64,000 nt of DNA from Numida meleagris (lineage: Eukaryota; Chordata; Aves; Galliformes; Numididae), in assembly GCF_002078875.1 (NCBI RefSeq), contig NC_034409.1:67508450-67572449 (forward strand). Direction: 5' to 3'. Positions 39,880 through 52,800 of this stretch are shown here, in pieces; position 1 is the first letter of the stretch, and the number at the start of each line of letters is the position of its first letter. The notes below the pieces were generated by a model. It did not search any database and was not told the origin of the DNA. It was given only the letters and a program-made list of their open reading frames with translations. Position numbers and translations under genes: made by a program.

Positions 39880-39931
39880 ACAGACAGTTGAAAGTGAAAC
39901 TTTATACAGATAGATGAAAGTGAAACTTTCT
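39880..39931 (+). promoter_or_regulatory. 26-bp tandem duplication carrying two ISRE-like motifs
   Basis: Two 26-bp units (39880-39905 and 39906-39931) differ at three positions. Each contains GAAAGTGAAACTTT (39890-39903 and 39916-39929), which fits the interferon-stimulated response element core GAAANNGAAACT bound by IRF and STAT-complex factors. The match to the motif is visible directly. Any regulatory role in ST8SIA1 or a neighbouring gene is inference. Short motifs occur by chance, but an exact pair at fixed spacing is less likely to be trivial. Confidence 0.35.
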
Positions 39932-40782
39932 TAAGAGGCTTAATTTTTCTCATTAATAGAGAAGAGAAAAAAAATATCTGGAAGAATTATTAAAGAAAGT
40001 CAACAGTAATTCCCCAAAACCAAGCTCAGTGTTTAAATTCCACTCGTCCTCTATTGCAAGCTTCATAGAGAGATCAGTCCTTGCTGGTTGACTTTGATGT
40101 CTTTTTAATTAGCGGTTCTCAACAGATGTCATTGATTCTTCAAAACTGTTTAGAGGTAAAGCAAAGGCAAAAATCATTTTTTTGATTAGCAGATCTTTTC
40201 CTTTTATAAATTAGTTTAATATACCAGCTAACTGGAAGAGTAATGCTTTTAAGGTATCCTAAGAAAAAAAGACAAAAGTTTTAAACTTTGATATTTGATC
40301 ATTTGATGAATAATTCCATATTTTGGTGCCTGTAGAAGCTGAATTGATTTCCTTTGCAGCAGATCCTTATTCATATCAATGCAGTCAGAGAGCTCTCAGG
40401 CATTCAGAGAGCTATTCTTTTGCTTAAGTGTTATTGTCTTTTATAGACAGTAGAATTGGAAGCCCTTAATATTTTTTATGAGATGAAACCAGCCTTACTG
40501 TATGCTACTATTAAGATTTAAAGACTTTTTTTCGTTTCTGTAGCTGAACATGCTTTTTAGTAAATCAACCACACCACCTGACACCATCTTCAGAGTCCTC
40601 CTGCTTGCTCTTTCCTATCCCCATTCATGTTTGACACAGACTATTATTGCATTTCACAAATATTTGTATTCTATTCATACTATGGCAAAAACATTTATCC
40701 TCTGTAAATTCTACATGGTTGGGATTGATCTTAAAATGCCTAGGAACTTTGTGTTTGATTGTGGATTAGTCTTGGCAATAGA

Positions 40783-41195
40783 ATTATAGAATCACAGAAT
40801 TGTTTGTACTGGAAGAGACTCTTAAAGGCCGTCTAGTCCAATTCCCTTGCAATGAACAGGGACACCTAGAGCTAGATCAGGTTGCTCAGAGCCCTGTCCA
40901 ACTGGTCCTCAAATGTTCTAGGAATGGGGCATCCACCACCCCTGTTCCAGTACTTCACTACCCTTATCATAAAAAAAGCACGTTTTTCTTATATCCAATC
41001 TAAATCTCTCCTCTTTTGGTTTGAAACCATTTCCCCTTGTCCTACCACAACAGACCCCACTAAAAGACTCTGTTGCCTTCTTTCTTTTTTTTTAGATAGC
41101 TCCATTTTAATTACTGAGAGGCTGCTCTCAGGTTTCCCCAGAGTCTTCTCTTCTCCAGGCTGAACAGCCCCAACTCTCTCAGGGTGCCCTCATAG
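40783..41195 (-). mobile_element. CR1 LINE 3' fragment, about 0.4 kb
   Basis: The + strand starts with attatagaatcacagaat, the reverse complement of the CR1 3' terminus. It continues through the reversed tail and C-terminal coding part: ccaattcccttgcaatga, then gttccagtacttcactac, then cccagagtcttctcttc, tccaggctgaacagcccc and gccctcatag. It is thus a 5'-truncated copy inserted in the opposite orientation to ST8SIA1. An 8-9 T run near 41084 interrupts the homology. The two open frames seen on the + strand here are antisense CR1. Confidence 0.93.
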
Positions 41196-43597
41196 TGGCA
41201 GCATATGTATGAAATAGCATTGTGAAAAGCTTTGTTACTTTAGGATAATAAGTGAGTAGTATCCCTTACTGATCAGGAACTCAGTCTTTCAAAATTTCCA
41301 GATATTCTTCTATATTTGACTGTGTGTTATCCCACACTTTCACAAGAGAATAATTTAACGTGTGAGTACAGTTTCTAGGTTTTCCTGCACCAGCTGTAAG
41401 AAAGCAGATACCTTAGGATTTTTCCCTACTCTGTTTTGTTTTCAGCTTGTTACTATTCTTCCATCCTGAAAGCACTGAGGGAGAAATTACAGTTGGAGGA
41501 CATTGTCACTGGGCAATTGTATATAACTAGAATATTATAGTTAGTTAACAAAAATTTAAGCTTTGAATGTTAAAATGTCTAAATACAATAACTTCCTTGG
41601 CCAGATAATGGCACAGTGTAATGCAGGAGATTAATTTTAGAAGTTTCTGCTACATTTTATTTGGGCTTGTGGAAGAACTCACTAAAATCACATTACAGCT
41701 ACTCTTGTTGTCTATTAGACGTGCGTGACATTAAAAAAGTAGTTTTCCCCTTAAGTGATGATGAAATATCCTTGTTTCTGTGAAATATCTAGTCCAAACT
41801 CCAAAAATACTTAAATGTACCTTTGGCTTGAGCATAGAAGTGTTGTAGCAATGTAGCTCTGGCATACAGCATTTGATATTCTTTCCTTTTTCTCATCTGC
41901 TTAGATGTAGAGTAGATTAAGAAAGAAACAGGAAAAGTAGAGGACAGGCAAATCCTTCAAAAACCATGTCTGAAAGTTAGGTCTTCAAATCCAAAAGACA
42001 AATGCTTGCTGATAAATATTCAGCATTGTGTAACATTAGGAAACCACTGGAATACCTGGTATGTTTGAATGTTTCTCTGCTGTAGTATGCCAGTGAACCA
42101 GAAGACAAATTGTAGTCCCATATGTAAATGCTGTACAGTGCGAGCTTACAATACTGAGTCTTGAATTCTAATGGAAAGGGTGTTGTGTGTGTAGCTTTTG
42201 AGGTGCTGGCAAAGCAGAGCAATCTCAAGAATCCCACGTGATGGATGGTGTTTTCCTCTAAGCTCAACACAGAATCTGATGTTGTCAAATGGTCAGGTAA
42301 AAGAAAAGAATTGCTGACTGTTTCTGTGGCTGCAGGCGGACTATACTGATTCAGCCTACGAATTTAATTTTATCCTTATTATCATACAAGATTTTAAAAA
42401 ATTAAAAAATTGAATTATTCAAGTGTATGGGAAGGCATCTAGGGAAGCCAACATAGACAATTATTTACAGATTCTGGTCAAACTGCTTTTGATGAAATTT
42501 GTACTTTTTTCTTTCCTTTTGTACACTTTACATAGGACTTGGTTTCTCCATGGAAAATCTAAATGCAGCCATATAGAAGGTAGATTAAGTCTTTTGTGAG
42601 GCCTTCCAGTTGTAGAAATGTTGGAAACTAACATCTTTCAGAGTAAGAGAATCTACTCAGCTCCAGTAGGTTGAGTTCCTTTTTCAAATTAATCATGAAA
42701 CAATATTTCCTCTTTCTCATTTTTAATTCAAAGTTTGGGGGTTCCAGTGAATTGCAGATTATAAAGCTCGGATCCAGAAGTCTTCCAGAACTTTCAAATT
42801 TTCCCACTCATTAATGTCTTCTTTTCTTATAAGTCATACAGAATAGAAGCTCTCCTTTCACATTTCTAGAGTATTCGCTGTTTAAAATACTGTTTATGAT
42901 ATAGTCTTGAAAGTCTGTTTTCTATAATAAACTGCTACAGTTTCCAAATGTAAATTTTTTTCATAATCCTCACATTGTGCTATCCTGGCTGTATGAAGGC
43001 TGGTTCAATAAAATTAAATGCCATGGTAGCAATTTGAAAAGTTCTTTTAATCCACTTCAAGTGAGTACTTGTGGTGACTTCATGCTGGGTGGAAAGCTAT
43101 TACAGAACATACCATTGTGAAGTTCTTGCTAAGTACAGCCTGGACTAAAAGTGACTGCTAGCTAGTTACTGGTACTCCATGTTTATTATGAATATGTAGG
43201 TATGCTGCAAAGCGTTCTTATCTTTGTGATTGCTCTGCTGTTAATATTCCATGTATCCTTTTGAATGTAAGAGGTTTTCCTGCTGCAGCAGAGCAATGCT
43301 AATTCTCCTAAGTGACATTTTGTCATTCCATGATCCTGTATAAATGCATAATAAAATATTAATCTCATGAAAAATCATATAATCAGAAACATATATTTGT
43401 AAAGAGCACAAGCTTGTATGAAATTCAATGTTTAATTCCAATTCAATGCATGATAAAAACTACTGTGATAGCTGAGATGTGCTTGAATGGTATTACAGAG
43501 AAGTTTGCTCTTCCTGGACCATTTCTCTTTTGTATGAGCACTGAGCTTCAGATTTCAGCGTTTGCTAATTAGCAGCACCTCTGTGGAGCAATGAAAC

Positions 43598-43615
43598 TTT
43601 TTTTTTTTTTTTTTT
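43598..43615. repeat. 18-T homopolymer
   Basis: This is an uninterrupted T run in intron 2 with no recognised transposon on either side. Confidence 0.9.
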
Positions 43616-44439
43616 AAGGTAGCTGGTGGTTCATCTTGAGATTCCTTTCCCATCTCTTAGCGGGATTTCATAGTCACTCTCACAGTTCCTTGTAGTAGTT
43701 TGTTTGTGATCAGATATTGGGATTTGTCAGCATCTGAGTCCAGTACTTTAAAAAGCATGCTCAGATTATCTACTGCTTTTCGTAATTAGCATACACAAAA
43801 GGTTAGTGTATTATGCGCATAGCTGAGTAAGTCTGGTCGGAGTTTCATTTTGATTTGTTGCACATATAGTTAACTATGCTTGTTTCTATCCCACTGTTTT
43901 GCAACTGTATAACCTTAAAGGCAAACTATTTGGTTTGCTTCTTGCTTAACATTTCTCCTATTCAGAGAACTCTTTACAAGTTGTAGCTAATACACATTTT
44001 AAAAGTCTTAGTGGAGACTTTAATCATTGTGATTTTGACATTTTTTCACAGGCAGAATATAGGTTGACACAGTTTCACAGCTTTTGTGATAGACCTTTGC
44101 ATGAATGCACAACAATTTAGGAATTATACGGCATTCAGTAAATCTATCAATAATGTGTCATTGTGGTTTCTTAAAATCTATGCATCTTCTAGCCCCCAGC
44201 ATTCAGTCAAGATTCATGAGAAAAGATTTTCTGCCTTTCCAGCACACATAAACCCATTCTAGCCCATGTTTCTTGTTTCTCTACACAAAAATAACTTCTA
44301 AATTATTGTTAGAATATTGGATGTATTTCAAACTTTGTACACTTATTTCAATCCGTAAGTATAAACAGAAAGACCAAGCAGGAAACGGGTATGATAGAAA
44401 ATGTTGAAAGTTATGAATTACTACTACATGAGACCTATT

Positions 44440-44490
44440 ATAGAATCATAAAATACCTTGAGTTGGAATGGACCCCCAAGGACCATCAAC
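44440..44490 (-). mobile_element. CR1 LINE 3'-end fragment
   Basis: The + strand reads atagaatcataaaatacc, then ttgagttggaatgga, then ccaaggaccatcaa, the reverse complement of the last 50 bp of CR1. It is followed within 25 bp by a separate 21-A run (44515-44535). The element is a minimal, 5'-truncated minus-strand copy. Confidence 0.8.
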
Positions 44491-44514
44491 AGTTTTCCTT
44501 TACAAACAACAATT

Positions 44515-44535
44515 AAAAAAAAAAAAAAAAAAAAA
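44515..44535. repeat. 21-A run with trailing CTAAA repeats
   Basis: Twenty-one A are followed by three ctaaa-like units (ctaaactaaactag). This is low-complexity sequence next to the CR1 fragment at 44440 but on the far side from its 3' end, so it is not that element's tail. Confidence 0.9.
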
Positions 44536-47500
44536 CTAAACTAAACTAGCCCCAACTGTTTTCACAAAAATAAGACTTATTTTTCCTGAGAAAATATCAA
44601 TTACTTTTCAGGGACGAAAAGAAGAATGTCAGCAGTGGCACGCTGTAGGAATGGGCCAAAGCCCTCTTTGCTTTCGGAGGAATCACTCCTAACACAGTCA
44701 GGTTTGCAAGATAGCCATCAGTAGCTGCCCCTTACTCTGGGGTGGTGCCTGCCCAGCTCACTGCAGTATTTGGGCTGAGAGACACAAGTGAAACGTGAGG
44801 AGCTGCAACCGCCCTCTGCATTCCCCTACAGAGGACACACTGTCCCTGCATGAGTGACGTTGATGTTTTTGGAGCCAGCTGCTGTCGAGCCGTCATGTCT
44901 CTCTGCTTGACAGCTCCACCAGAGGAACAAAAGGCCTGTCGTACCAAAGATGATTTGTAAACAATAAAGCAAGGAAGAAGGAGCATTTTCCACCCCACCA
45001 TGTCCAACAGCATAAAAAACAATGGCGTGTTACCCGTGGTTAAGACAAATATAGGCTTCCTTTAAAGTGTCAGCTGCTTCCTTATGCAAAAGTGCATAAA
45101 AAGAACGGGCAGGGCTGAATTTGGCTTCTTGTTGACTCTTGGAATTTTGTTGGATCCTTAGAAAAATTAGGAGAACTAGTTCATTTTCTTCAGGATGCTG
45201 TCTTCTCAAAGGGAACAGTAAAACACAGCATCTTTTTCCAAATCCAAAAATGCTTATTTGAAAACCCATTTTATTGTAATTTATGTTCCCAGTATTTTCA
45301 GTGTTTTTGACATCTTCACTATTAAATCAGAGGCTGAAAACTGTAATTTTTCCTGTTTTCCCCGTAAGAACTTGGTTGCTGATTAACTGTCTTTGGCAGT
45401 AAGTGGGTAAAAATTAACACATTAACAACTTAACAATGAAATCAAAGTGAATTAGAATACCATTATCTAAAATAAATTATATTTTATTAGTACTGTGTAA
45501 TGTTCTTTTAACTGATGACAATGATTTATTTTTACTTAGATGAATGATGAAACTAATCAGTGAATTGCTGGATAGATGCTCTGTTAAATTACTCCTGTAT
45601 TCAATTGGGAGCCATTAATCTATTGCTTTGTGTGCTTATTTGTCATTGAATTCATAGGGGGATGTGCAGCATCTTTCCTCATTTGCATAAATAGAAACTA
45701 GAGCATCTTCATTGATTATCAGTGGAATTTCACTGATTTGAACCAGAGAAAATGAGACAATAGACCCCTCTGTCTCTGGTTTTGTTTGAAGAGATACCTT
45801 TCGGTATCTTATGTAAACCCTTTTTATTTTTTATTTATTTTTAAAACTTCTGAAGGAGATTGATCCTGCCTATGGCAATATACAAGTTGTTTTTTTTTTT
45901 CTTTCAGTTAATGATATTAGCTAATTCTATTGTAATGATTGCTTAAAAATGGATATGTACTGGTTACTTATTTTTATAGTCTCTCTGTCACATTGGATAA
46001 ACTGATGTGCTGATTTTTCTAGTCCACCCACAGGAATCTGTTCATTAAAATTTAATCAATGAAGAAAAAGTAAAATGCGTTGACAGTAAAAACAATCCAG
46101 CTTCAGGAAGCTAATATAAATGGAAATGCTTTTTTTTACAACTTTACAATCCAAAGCAAGTATTTGTCAGGCCAGTTTACAATTCAAAGGAGAAAAGCAA
46201 AGAACTCAGCTTTTGTGAGTATTTAGCATAAATGACAGCTGGGTCCCCTGTAAATGATGATTTGCCTAGCAAGGAGTTACACTGTAGGAGGTAAAGAGGA
46301 AGAGCATTAGAAAATTTTTATTAGTTCTGTGAAACGTATTTTTCTAGTAATAGAAAGTCAGAAGCAATTTTGTTTTTACTGTATAGGATTCTCTCCAAAT
46401 AGCACTATCACCTTAAAAAATGTTACATTCTTGATTGAAAATTGCCTCATACTGAAATTATAACTCATGCCCAAGACTATTTCACAAAAAAAGTAAAAAT
46501 GGTTTAATTCTCAAGCAAGTTGCAGCATTGATCAACCTCTTCAACGTAACATTCAGAAAATCTGAAGACAGACTACCTACACCAGGAAGATGGCATAAGA
46601 TTAGTTGTCACGAGGAAGAAAACAAATCACTAGAGTCCATCTTCAGTGTTTTTTGCTCTTAAATGAAAAAAAAATTACTCTAGGTTTTGATAATTATTTA
46701 ATTGCAGCCTTAAATCCACAGTCTATACCCAATGAGCCAGTGGTAGGAACAAGTGGATGCAGGGAAACCTCTTGAAAGCCAGATAGTGGTGTGGAAAGGT
46801 AGTAACAGGGCTAGTAATTCAACTGCATGTTAGACCTGGAGCTTCCTTATGGTTAATCACCCTACAATTTTGCTTAAGCTGTTTGCACCCTATATTTTCG
46901 TCAGCTCAAAGGAAGGAATGAGCTGAATGCTTGTGGGAAGTCACAGAACGAAGCTCACAGAACTTAGCTTTGAAGATGTGCTATCTGTCTTGTAAGTACC
47001 TTTTGGAGGTGGAGGGAAGTGTGCCATCTGCACTAGCATCCCACAGTGGGTTAACTCTGCAGCTGCTAACTGCATCACAGGATTATGATTCCTAACAGTT
47101 TGAAAGCCCAGGAGTCTGCTGCTTTCTCTTTGCCTTTTGCAGAGAGACAAAGGAGCCACGTGTTTCGTAGCAGCTCATAGGCAACACTTGACTTGTATGA
47201 TTTGTGTATGACTGGACAGTTTGTACAAATGAGCTGAGAACAGAGCTCCTGAAATGCCCCTGCAGTTTGAGCAATATGCAGGTTTGTAGCCTGAATGATT
47301 GAAGTACAGTCATGTGCAATGTTAAAAAAAAAAATAAATACATTTGCCCCAGAGCATGCTAAGCAATTCCTCTTCATTAGGGTAAAAGCAGCTGAAATGC
47401 CTCCAAGCATCAGGGACACTTAATGTCTGCCTTGAGTTTTTAAGTATAGTCTTCTGGAAGCTGCATCTGTTGAATGTTTTAAGCTAAACAATGGCATGCA

Positions 47501-48966
47501 AACTGTCCAAAATCTATGTCATGTCCAGAATTTTCATTACTTTGCTGGGGGAGGGAAAAGCTTCTGTGGGCTTTTGTGGGCATGGTGGCTTTTCACAGAG
47601 AACTGCATTCAGGTTGGTTTTCCTCCTACGTCCATTGTATGAATGGATTTCTTCACAGGTTAGGCCACAGTGGTGTTTTTATTTGCCACTTCTACCTCCC
47701 TTTAGCTCCCTCAAATCATCCTCACAGCTCTGATTTTGTTCTGTCTTTTGGGCTCTCTGAAGGGCAAGAGTTTCCAAGATTCATGTGCTCTTGGAAATGA
47801 AAGTATATATGCAAATGACAACTAGTATAATCGTCTTTGAACATAACAGGATATAAGTCTCCTCTGAAGGACAGCAATTCATGTCAAGCAATATCAAGGG
47901 CTGTTTGCAACTCAGAATTTTGAAGCATTTAGTAACTCCTGAATGTTTATTTTGAGAAATTTAACATGTACTGAAGTCACAGGAATTATGTGACAAGAGT
48001 TGCCACAGCTCTTAAGATAATGGCTGCTGCCTTTGTGATTTATTTGTCACAGCCTTGCCTTTGCATAACTGACTGTCTTGGAAGAGCTCTGACGTATCTT
48101 AATAAGAATGGTGATGTTATTTATAAAAACTTACCTCTTCTAAATTTCCTTCCATCTTTATCCCGCTCCCTTTACTGAGCCTGTGAGCTTTCATTTGGTC
48201 AGGGTCACCTCGGCAATGAGATGTTCTTTGAATTTCAAGATATGCTGCTAGTTCAATAACTGGGTAAATTAAAAAATGTTCCTGGGAAGGTGGATGCAGA
48301 ATTAGAATGCAGCTGTGTGCTTAGAATTGCTCTGCTGTGCTGTTCCTGGGTTCCCAACAGTGGCTGGGCCTCAATAAACTGGAATTGATTTTTCTACTCT
48401 AGCATATGTTAATCCAGAATTAGGATATGCAAAGTGCTTTAATTTATTTTATTAGAAGGCTGGTTATGGTTTTATACTAGCTGAATGGAATCTAATTTGC
48501 TGAGAATAGATGGTGAAACAAATACATTTAAGGAAGAAAATAACTGAAAGTAGAAATAAATACAAACTTAGAGTTTGTGCTGTAGTGCTAGGTCTGTTTT
48601 CTAGGCTGTGTACACTGTTGTAATGCTTCGTGAATACATTATGCAATGTTAGATGTTGCTCTGTACATTTAAGTGACAATAAGTGCTGTCACCGTTCGAA
48701 CTTGTCCTCCAGGAGAAAATAATTGTTTTGCCGTGATGCATCCTGTCACTGTGGCATTTGCATTCTCAGAGGCCCAGGCACTAACTTCTGTCTCTGCTGC
48801 AAAGTCAGGTTTTGACAGGTTTGATAAATGAAAAATTCCTGCACAATTTTTTTTTTTTCATGAGGAGAATACCAACACTTGTATTGTAGACAAATTCCAT
48901 TCTTATAACTTTATCATACTACTTTAAATTCCTTTGCTGTTCACCCCTCGACCCTGTTTTACATAC

Positions 48967-48978
48967 ATATATATATAT
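48967..48978. repeat. (AT)6 microsatellite
   Basis: Short AT array preceded by acatac, about 0.8 kb upstream of exon 3. Confidence 0.8.
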
Positions 48979-49788
48979 GCTCTGGCCTACACTGATGTAC
49001 TGTGTGCTATTTAAAAAACTGCCCCAATCTCACTAACGGTGAATGACTCAAGGCTGACAGGAAGGTGTTCCACATGTAGCTTTGAGATCCTCTGGAGTGA
49101 AGAAGACTATGCAAATCTCATTTATTACCGTATTTGATGCATAAGATAGCATGACAATTTGACCTTGCAATTTAATGTCCTGCTAAGCTGCTATGAGGGC
49201 TCCTTAGTTAAAATGGCTCCTTTCTAATTTTCACTTGTGTTGTATTCGGGAAGCTGAGTGTTTAAGAAGCTGCTGAGAAGCTCTAAATATCTTTACCTAA
49301 TGCTTTAAAGTGACCCAGCCCAGAACGATGGAAGGAGCCAGGGTGACTCCTGAGTCCCTTCTGTACTCATATTGTTCCTTCTTCCTTCCTTTCTTGTCCA
49401 GAGCTGTCTTTTATGTAAGAGGTCACTTTCATGTTTTTTTTTCCTGGTAATTTTTTTTCCTCTCTCTGCAGCTTGGCTGGAAGACACATTTGGACTTCCT
49501 ATCTTCGTCATTATGTTTATCACAACTTTATAACTATGCAGTTTGTTTATGCAGAAATGTTATTATCTTCTGTGTTGTATCTTTTCTGAATTTTGGTTTG
49601 GGGAGTAGGGATAAGAACTGTCCTGTGTCTACTTTACCAGCTAATTTCTGGACTTCTTTCCTAGCTCCTCATTCTCCATTTTCTTTCTTCACTTTGAGCC
49701 CTGCCAGCTCCCTGGTTCTCCAGGAGCAGCTGCTACAAAGATGTATGTGTTCTCCTCTGTAAAAACAGTCCTTGTTTTGTGTTGCTAG

Positions 49789-49898
49789 GCTACACCCTTC
49801 CAGCTGCCACTGAAGAAATGCTCTGTGGTGGGAAATGGTGGGATTCTCAAAAAGAGCGGCTGCGGAAAACAAATAGATCAAGCGGATTTTGTCATGCG
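49789..49898 (+). CDS. ST8SIA1: ST8SIA1 internal coding exon 3 (first part of sialylmotif L)
   Basis: This 110-bp exon lies between the acceptor gttgctag (AG at 49787-49788) and the donor CG|gtaaga. It holds 36 codons plus two bases of an arginine codon. The peptide begins [10 protein letters not shown] and continues [16 protein letters not shown], then QIDQADFVM. This is the first part of sialylmotif L, the region of all animal sialyltransferases that binds the CMP-sialic acid donor. The Cys in KKCSVV is the family-invariant residue expected to form a disulfide with a Cys in sialylmotif S (encoded downstream). The GNGG turn and the SGCG Cys typical of ST8Sia enzymes are present. Enters in phase 0 and leaves in phase 2, so loss of this exon alone would shift the frame. 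Open frames overlapping it on the minus strand are shadows. Confidence 0.97.
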
Positions 49899-52800
49899 GT
49901 AAGATGGAAACCTCAATGACAAATCGTCTGCCCTTCCCCCTGCTCAGTCTCTGACTTTTCAAAGCTATTCAGTTGTGATTAATCAATTATAATTTGTCTT
50001 GGGTACTTTTTTTTCTCCCCTTTGCAGGATGTTTTACAGCAGTGATTTGGGTAGAAGTGTGAGAAGGGGCAATAAAGAGAGTTTTAGCTGGCCTCTGCAG
50101 ATATGTGTGTAATGTGGGGAAAATCTGCAGATGGGTGCATTGTGGTTGTGACAGACTGTACAGTGTCACAGACAGGGATTTAGGAGCTGCTTTTCTTTTT
50201 AATTATTACTTATTAGACAGTGTCATCTTGTGCTGTACTTCATTCTTCACAAGTCTAAATGTGATCATATGCAACCCACTGAACTCATGATGATCAGATA
50301 CTGATTCATAGGACAAGGCTTAATAAGTTGGGACAAGCTAAAATATTTCCACATTTTTCCTCCCTCCAGATTAATTTCTGTCTGACTAAGGGAAGGCCAA
50401 ACCTTTTTCCTTGATGCCATCTTTTTTTTTTTAATTTCCCACATTTGCTATAACTCTGGTCTTTCTGAAGTCATAGGAATCTGTCAGAACAGTGCAGAAT
50501 CAGCTACTGCTTTCTTGACTGAATTTGGCTCTTTCTAGATCCGCATTCTTTAAGGAAGAAAGACAGAAATTGGCTCCTTTTTGTTAAACATGAACAAGAA
50601 AAACATTGTGGGGCAGAAACTGGAAGACTGCTACCAAAAAATGAGAAATAGTGTTTCTTTGGTTTTGAGGTAGATGCATAATGAGCTCCCACTTTAGCAG
50701 GTCTACTTATTGAATCCTGATACCTTATTATAAAGCCATACAAACTTGCTCTAAAGCAGACAATATTACTATAATTTCTGGCTTGCATCTCAAGGAACAA
50801 AAATGCTTTTGATGTTAAAGCAAAGAAATACAACAAACTAAAGACAAAGGCACAGAGGGAGGGACTCAATGTGCTGATTGCCATTACTGCAAAGCTCCTT
50901 CAGTGTTCCAGAGACTAAATATAAGAAACTGCAGGGTATGCTATGGTAATATTATGTAGATGCAATAGGAATTTAAAATACTGTAGGAGCAATCAGTTAC
51001 AAAAACAGTAGAGCCTGATCAGAAAAAAAGATTTTTTTTTCTCTCTAGGGAGGGTAAACTAGCCATTGTCTGTACTGAACTTATTTTGAATTGGAAAGAA
51101 GCAGTAGGTTAAAAACCTGCAAAAATCCCAGTAACTGTCTGCAGGCTGTATTGTATTAGTGGTGCAGTTGTATTTATGAAAATATTTCAGTTCTGTTGGG
51201 TAAAAGGTAATATGCCACTGGGAGAGAATATGTTTGTAGCAGGTGGAAAATTTAGCAGATCTTGTCTAAATCTGATTTCTGTAATCTGAGAGCTGAGAGA
51301 GGAAGAGTATAACAATAACTTGCATCAGATTTTGCATTTTTTTTATAGGAAAGGTATCTGATAGCTTTAAACTATTTCTGCAGCGTGAAATAATTATGGC
51401 AGGTTTTGCCATTGTTCATTCCTTCCATTCGTGTTGTTTTTGATGTCACTTACAGCAGAGCTTATGGAAATATGATTGCAGCCATCTTCTTTGATAAATT
51501 GTAATCACTAAGGTTAATTAATGAGTTTAAACTCATCTCATTGCTGAGCATCTTCTACAAACACAGTTGTACCGACATAGAGATTAAAAGAGCAGCAGCC
51601 CCTAGGCCACAGCACGCTACATCTGCAATAAGAAAAGGTGCACGGTATATGGTCTACGTGTTTAGTCAGAGTAGTTGCCATAGGCTTTTCTTGAGTTATG
51701 TGGGTGTTTTTCAAGTTTGTAATCTTTATTTTTAGGATGTTTTTTTAAAAATTTTCCCTTTCCCTTCATGCAAGCAAGTATTTTAAGAAAGAAGTGTTGG
51801 CTACTAAATCATAAACAATGTATTTGTCTGTATTTTGACAGAAGAGACATATTTTCATGGCATTAGATTGTGAAGAAATATTTTTATGTCTCGTGATTTT
51901 CCTTGTCCCCCAACTGTCTTTTATGTCTCTGCTATGGTTTGTGCATCTGCCAGGGAGAGGATTTCTCTCCAGGGGACTGGGGGATGTTTTCCATGCTGTT
52001 TGCTGGTGAATTTGCTCCAAATTTGGAAGAAATTTGTCATTATGTTCAAGCTGACTAGTGGCTATCATGGTTTGGGAAGGACAAGCTGTTATCTTTTAAT
52101 TACACTCTGCCATGCCATCTAGCCATACCAGCCCAGATGGAGCTGTAGATGTTAAATATGGTGCCGCTTTTGGGGTTAGTAAACAAGTCCAGAAAAATGC
52201 TGCTTTCAGTTGCCATAGGCAATTATTGTCCTGACTCTGGCCAAGGTCCTACAAAGGAATAAAAATGAATATTTGAAATCACATATTAAATTCATATTAA
52301 TCCCTTGCGTTTAGTATCTGTACAAATAGCTAGGTAATCACATAACATCTGTCAAATGCACATGCCATTGCTCAGCCAAGTTGCCTGGATTCTCTGCACC
52401 TGAAGGAGCTGGACTTCTCTCTGGGCCAAACTCAGAAGAGGTGTTTCTGCCTTGGGAATTTCGAAGAATCCCGCTCATTTTTCGATCAGCTGTTTCTACC
52501 TATTGAGCTGGAAGGCCTCAGATGTGAAAAAGGCGCACGTGAACTGCTGTGCTTTGTTGATGATTTTTTTTTTTCCCCTCACAAAATCTGGGCCTAATCA
52601 GGGAGATACAAAAGGCCAATAAGTTGGCCGATAAATTCTCCTCTTTCATTTATGTTCATGTCAAAAAATGCTGACTTCAGACACTGTCCTGTTTCTTCCT
52701 TCTTTCCTGCATATTCACGTACTTACTCCTCAGTACCAGGAGCAAGAGTAAGATAATAAAAAATACATCCACCTTAGTATGAATCTTTTACTTCTTGGTG

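Larger units (their letters stand above)
15739..49788 (+). other. ST8SIA1: ST8SIA1 intron 2 (34,050 bp)
   Basis: The intron starts with the donor GTTAGT at 15739 and ends with TAG at 49786-49788. It joins exons 2 and 3 in phase 0. Recognisable content is CR1-derived sequence at 23764, 25070-27146, 28945, 38788, 40783 and 44440; short tandem repeats at 16026, 22073, 38451 and 48967; poly-T or poly-A runs at 43598-43615 and 44515-44535; a perfect inverted repeat at 19806-19837; a G-rich cluster at 20220-20238; and a 26-bp tandem duplication at 39880-39931. The blocks 29200-38787, 41196-44439 and 44536-49788 hold nothing I can name beyond simple sequence. No other exon is supported on either strand. 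Confidence 0.85.
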
